Translations under genes and position numbers: made by a program | The notes under the pieces: model-generated | Told to the model about the DNA's origin: nothing | The model's input: only the letters and a program-made list of their open reading frames with translations | Databases searched by the model: none | Shown here: piece after piece, positions 59,501 through 64,000 of the stretch | Position numbering within the stretch: position 1 is the stretch's first letter | Layout of the letters: the number at the start of each line of letters is the position of its first letter | Assembly (NCBI GenBank): GCA_905250885.1 | Contig: CAJNOQ010000105.1 | Location: forward strand, 9,555 to 73,554 | Source of the DNA: Didymodactylos carnosus | Lineage: Eukaryota; Rotifera; Eurotatoria; Philodinida; Philodinidae | DNA: 64,000 nt | Direction: 5' to 3'

Positions 59501-62361
59501 TGAAAGAGTTTTCCTACACACCCTTACGGCTCTTCTATTTGCTAAATCTTATTCGTACTTAAACTTCTTAACCATACCTTACAGTAAAAAAATTTCGATA
59601 AAGTATTTTTCGATGAAAGTTCCCAGTACCATCAAATGTGAGTCAAAATGTTTCTAATCAATGAGATACTGTTGGTATTCTACAATACTCAACAGCATCA
59701 AAGTTTTGCCTTACCATATGTATGAAAATTATCGACTTTATACATCATTATATATCATAAATTAAAACTTTATTTATTTTCTTAAATATGAAATTTTATC
59801 GGTTACTTTTTTTTATTTGAGCAAAAAGCAATAGAAGTGCACAATAATATTTTGTAATTTAAAATTTGTGTACAGGAAATGCTTTATGTTCCAAAAAAAA
59901 ATTTTCTTTAAATTTTTCTACGATGATAGAAACAGAAAAGATGATATAGTTAACAACGTTTTTTTACAAAACTGTATCTTGTTTTTCTTCGAGATATTTA
60001 TCACCTCGAGTAATAGAAAATACTAAGATATTAATAATGTGAAAAATTTTATCAAAAATGTTCATTTATCATATTGGGACAATCTTGACAATGAAAAATT
60101 TTAATTACACAAAATGGGATCATATTTCATTACTAAGTGTATTTTAATATAATTGAAAAACATTTTTGTAAAGTATTTCAACGGAAAATGTTAGTGACTA
60201 AACTTCAAGAGAAAGAATGGAATTTGAAATTATTTCGAAGTCAAATTCAGTTTGGTTTCAGATCTCTCTATCCGAGACTCTCGACATTAGATAATCATAG
60301 AACAAAAAATGATGTATACTACTTAGCAAAGTCAAAAAAGGCTTAGATTGAAGCAATTCACGAAGAAAAACTGAAAAAGCTACACGGTGGAACGGTTAGT
60401 CATACGAAATCAACCCTCTTGGACCCTAAAAAGTTAGTTACAAAAATGTTTTTCAATTATATTAAATATACTTAACCACAGGATCTTTTTTTCCCTATTT
60501 ATAGCGTTATAACGTTATAAACATGGTTTTTCTTAAATTATGGTCTTACAACGCTATAGATTTATCTTATTACAACGTGATAGACGTAGCCTATCGTGTT
60601 ATGCAGAGTTAATTTTCAAGAACGCGCGTTGCAAAATTATTTTTCAGGAATTTATGGCGTTGTAACTGGATAAAAATTTTCATTGCATTACAACTCTATA
60701 AATTTATAGCATTATAATGCATTTTTATCTCGTTACAACGCAATTACATTTGTCTCCCATCTTATAATATGTTAGATTCTAATGTATTATAACGCGCTTG
60801 AGTTTTCTACTTCAATATAATGCGTTATAATACATTAGATGTTTTATCTGATTATAATACCATAAATTTGGAAAAATCTTTTATAGCGTTATAACTCATT
60901 AGCTAAGGCGTATCGTATTGTAACGAGTTAATATCTAATAGATTACAATGCATTATTCTTTTCTATCTCACTGGAATGAGATAAGAAAATGGACTCGGTG
61001 TAACACGATAGGTATTAATGCGTTACAACGAGTTAGACAATATCCAAAATGAAAATACATAGTTTTCTCGTAAAGGACACATTTCCATAAAATTCTGAAA
61101 CTGCCAATCGATTTCTCTCGAAAAGTTAGTCTGGGACAAATTACTTCAACTATATCAAACATATACGTTACTGACCTGAGACTTAGGACATAAACTCCCA
61201 CAACACACTTATTACCCACGTATAGCGTTGTGTCACGTATAGCGTTACAGCGCCTGAACAGTTAATGCATTGTAACGCCATATATTTATAACGTAATGTG
61301 TTAGATATTATATTGGTTAATACATTAAACTATAACGTGTTGCAACACGTTACAGGTTAATGCGTTATAAGGCGATACTAACGCTCTAGTCGGATTTATA
61401 GCGTTGTAACATTATAAAATATGAGAAAGTCGTTGATAAAAATGTATTGTAACACTATAATTTCAATTTTTGGGCAGTTTTTTCTACGCGTTACGCTAAT
61501 GCGTTACAATGCATTAAAGACATATTTTTTCTAAATTTATCACGTTATAAAACAATAGAAAAGCTAATACATTACACGGCATTACGATATGCGTATAATG
61601 CAATAAATACGAATGAAAGATCCTGTGGGATAGTTTTATAAAAGACGTAAAAAAGTCAAAGATTGTCAATATATTTCATTACTATATTACATTATCGGTA
61701 GAAGCCTGCAGGTAGAGTCCTACGGGTCTGAGATTTTGGAACCAGATCCCGATTCGGTCTCGTAGATTTGAAACCCGTCCCGAACCCGCCAGAAGCTTGA
61801 CTATTTTTTCAAAGTAGTGGTGGGTGATATTAATTGAAGACTTTTCGACTTTCTTGTGAGTTCTTTCTCGCAGAATTGGTGCCTATATCCAAACAAGCAC
61901 AGAAACTAACGCTAGGTTCCGATTCCGATGCTGATCTTGTAAAAAAGATTTTTCTGGGTCCCTGTCCCGTAAAAAGCCCGCGACACCGAGACTGAGACCA
62001 ATAACGCAGACCTCTAATTATCGGTCACTAAAACATTTCTAAGATACTTTTGCTTTTTTAAACTACGTAGTATCATAGATTCTATCCTTCAAAATAAAAA
62101 CTAAGCTGCTAACTTTAGAATCTCTTTACTACGTTGACAATTCTTTTACTCTAGAAGAATAAATGTTCTCTATTTACTTCTCATTCAAAAGTAAAAACCG
62201 CGCTGAAAAATTCTTTTATGGCCTCGAATACTTTATTTCTTGTTAACAGTTTTCTATGTAAACCTGCATCAATAAGCATTGTAGAACAATGCCACAACTT
62301 CGTACATACCTTTTGATTTCTTAACCAAAGTCATACCGTCGTTGGTTTTACAGTTCATCAT
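56537..62361 (-). CDS. unrecognised 785-aa disordered protein
   Basis: Three exons, 62310-62361, 58209-59399 and 56537-57651, join in frame (52 + 1191 + 1115 nt). The 52-nt first exon (MMNCKTNDGMTLVKKSK) is supported by a GTATGT donor and exact phase match to the AAAG acceptor at 59400, although it lies 2.9 kb away. The N-terminal part is probably helical (LTPLDLVLP, KTFLKTARQLVDENKFNTSL, AFTNNLLNSHRSKVE, LIAVRTKLEKYLG). The rest is Ser/Thr/Asn/Lys-rich and looks disordered, with a QSQSQS tract. Two related segments, QRNKALDIVKSSKIKNE and QRSKTLDITKTSKLMKN, form an internal repeat near the middle of the last exon. The C-terminus ends VVVHLKYSTGKTWSKQGFVP. I recognise no family; GLTPLDL resembles the end of an ankyrin repeat but one motif is not enough. 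The long introns hold transposons. Confidence 0.72.
57842..58108. mobile_element. MITE-like inverted-repeat element, copy B (intronic)
   Basis: It shares ends and interior with 15293-15615: ggccacgtacctctcctacc on the left and the inverted cacgtaactctgttaccgca on the right. It lies in the last intron of the 785-aa gene and is slightly shorter than copy A. Confidence 0.65.
60476..61628. mobile_element. element filled with degenerate GCGTTATAACGC motifs
   Basis: From about 60500 to 61610, dozens of variants of GCGTTATAAC, CGTTACAACG and GCATTATAAC occur in both orientations without a fixed period. The field is bounded by CCACAGGATCTTT on the left and AAAGATCCTGTGG on the right, a short inverted pair, with an uncertain duplication outside. 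It is intronic to the 785-aa gene. No protein is coded. Confidence 0.65.
61699..62016. mobile_element. hAT-like non-autonomous element, 318 bp, with perfect 8-bp target duplication
   Basis: ATTATCGG at 61691-61698 is repeated exactly at 62017-62024. The ends are TAGAAGCCTGCAGG and CGCAGACCTCTA. The interior is rich in CCCGTCCCG, GTCTCG and CCCGATTCGG variants. Ends resemble those of the 23804-24524 element. It is intronic to the 785-aa gene. Confidence 0.8.
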
Positions 62362-63743
62362 ATACAGTAATATTAAGCTAATACATGGAGAAAAAAAATC
62401 CTGTTGATTGTTCAAGTCGACAGACAACAGATTTTATTTTAAAATATAAGAAAAAAAATTTATTTGTTAAAATGATTATTATATATATTCGTTTGTTAAA
62501 AATATTTTTCTTTCTTATTCTTGTCCAACTCTCATTTTGTTTTTTTTGATTAAAGGTGCAAAAAATGTGCTACAACCATAAACTAAAGGAGTTATTATTA
62601 TAATTTTTATTTATTCATAATGTTATTATTCTTGTACACTTCGACATTGTTATGATTTGAAAACTTTATTGAGTCTGTGTCAAATAATGCGTCGATTAAC
62701 ACTGTGAAAATAAACAATATCTTGCAATTACAATAAAATGCGTTTAACGATCACGTTCAGCTTGGCACGTATTATTCATCAAGAGTTATGGAATAATTAG
62801 CCTAAAATAAGTTCAATATGAGCTGTTCGAATGATGTTTTATTTAGAAGAGATGCAGTGAAATATTTCATGCACTATGCATGTATTATAACTTACACAAT
62901 CTAAAAAGATATGCGATCTTAAACTATATTTCCAAAGAAGAAATGTCTTTTTTATATGATTACATTTTGTAATAAAAAGTCACACGAAAGAGATTTGAAT
63001 AATAAGGACATTTAGTTAGAGATCTGCATGGACAACCTTTTTCCATGTTTTGTCCACGAGCGAACATTTTTTCTCGAAATTATTCTAGAAAAACGTGAGG
63101 ATGAAAATAAGTAGAATATTTGACACATATAAACAACAAACATACAGAAGAAGATTGTATTAATGGCAAAAAAAGTTTGACCAGTAGTTCCCTGCAGTGA
63201 AAACATTTTGTTGATCATTAAAATATCCATAACGAATTGATTTTGACCTTTTTTATAGAAAATATCAACAAACATTGATCTCAGCTGCATAAGCGAAAAA
63301 CAAGCAAAAAGAGGTTTTTATCAAGGAAATGTCGTTGAACTTAAGGCTCTCCCACATCAGAAATTTTTTCCCTATCTTATATGATCGATATTTTGAATTG
63401 TGAAGTTATACAATGGTTGAAACGTCAAAATTTCAAAAAATTGCTTTTTAAGTTTTTTAAAGAAACTTTACTCATTCGAAAATAAAATTTTGTTCATGTC
63501 CATGTTTTATCCATGAGTGAACATTTTTTGTCGAAATTATTCTAGAAAAACGTGAGGATGAAAGTAAGTAGAATATTTGAAACATATAAACAACAAATAT
63601 ACATAGAAAATTTTTTATAGCGATGGCGTGTTAACGAATTCGTTCCAGATAATGGTTTATAAGACACCAATATTTTACAAATGTCACACTGAACAAATGG
63701 TTCTAATTTTTCATCATAATAAATTAGAAAAAACGTTTGCCAC
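62362..63743. other. mostly gene-free stretch with a direct repeat
   Basis: Apart from the BED-finger exon and the direct repeat given separately, no gene is supported. The part just beyond 62361 should contain the leader and promoter of the 785-aa gene. Confidence 0.4.
63045..63605. repeat. direct repeat of about 100 bp, copies at 63045-63150 and 63508-63605
   Basis: Both copies contain tcgaaattattctagaaaaa, cgtgaggatgaaa and aagtagaatatttg. They differ at only a few positions. The spacing is 463 bp. The second copy adjoins the BED-finger exon, so a local duplication of part of that gene is likely. Confidence 0.75.
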
Positions 63744-63744
63744 A
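63610..63744 (-). CDS. BED-type zinc-finger exon (partial, hAT transposase or ZBED-like)
   Basis: After a GTAG acceptor the frame reads VWQTFFLIYYDEKLEPFVQC, then DICKILVSYKPLSGTNSLTRH. VW plus an aromatic, CxxC, SGTxSLxRH is the BED finger signature used by hAT transposases and domesticated ZBED proteins to bind DNA. The downstream donor and the rest of the protein were not resolved. The frame at 63240-63290 (MQLRSMFVDIFYKKGQ) may be part of the same protein. The direct repeat beside it suggests rearrangement. It could be a remnant of an autonomous hAT element or a host gene. Confidence 0.6.
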
Positions 63745-64000
63745 CTACGCTACTGTAAACTGATTCTACTAGTTTGACAATTTTTATGTTTTTACTATTT
63801 TATTTAATCAATTCATGTAGCTCACTTTCATGCATTGTTTTGTAGAGAAGATACTTTCAAAATAGAGTATTAGATTTTCTTTCTGTTTCTGTTTTACATA
63901 TGTGAATGTAACTACAGAAAAGAGAAGATAATATGATATACGTAAACGAAATTATTTCTCTTCTACTTCATGACTAAGATAAAATTTCTTATATTTCAAA

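Noticed and set aside
56537-62361. Ankyrin-repeat protein
   Set aside because: Only the single GLTPLDL motif fits; no second repeat is present in any exon.

Overview
The window looks like a gene-poor, AT-rich animal nuclear locus. Genes are split by introns that are mostly 50-70 bp with clean GT/AG borders. All recognisable products are metazoan: B-Raf, PIWI, CDC27, BRD8, DNAJC22, MRPL47, RABIF and a rhodopsin-like GPCR. AT-rich composition, tiny introns, Asn/Ser/Thr-rich linkers and many short non-autonomous DNA elements suggest a bdelloid rotifer, perhaps Rotaria-like. This is an inference from style; no diagnostic marker was seen.

Layout. 0.4-1.6 kb: a 7TM receptor (+). 2.1-4.9 kb: a CDC27/APC3 homolog (-) that stops before its C-terminal TPR superhelix. 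5.8-7.5 kb: DNAJC22 (-). 9.5-15.2 kb: a B-Raf-type kinase (-) with an extra C1-like zinc finger. 15.2-26.6 kb: a gene desert with several inverted-repeat elements. 26.6 kb: RABIF/MSS4 (-). 30.6 kb: an intronless securin-like protein (-). 32.3-34.9 kb: a long foldback element followed by two truncated LINE copies. 37-38.3 kb: MRPL47 (-). 40.3-45 kb: a full-length PIWI (-). 49.7-56.1 kb: BRD8 (+), with foldback DNA elements in three introns. 56.5-62.4 kb: an unrecognised 785-aa protein (-) whose first exon lies 2.9 kb from the second. 63.6 kb: a BED-finger exon.

The genes do not form an operon or an obvious system. CDC27 and the securin candidate belong to the same anaphase pathway, but their closeness may be chance. 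The most distinctive material is a set of apparent hAT-type elements (8-bp target duplications, TAGAG or CAGAG/CAGG ends), several of which are filled with degenerate copies of their own short, often self-complementary motif: TAGGTTAACCTA, CCGGACCGG, CCCGTCCCG, CAGGGCAA, ATCAGAAA. A separate element with different ends is filled with GCGTTATAACGC. No LTR retroelement, virus-like element, CRISPR array, rRNA or tRNA was recognised.

Exon borders were derived by hand from splice signals and frame continuity. For BRD8, MRPL47, DNAJC22, CDC27 and the 785-aa gene, all exon phases add up.
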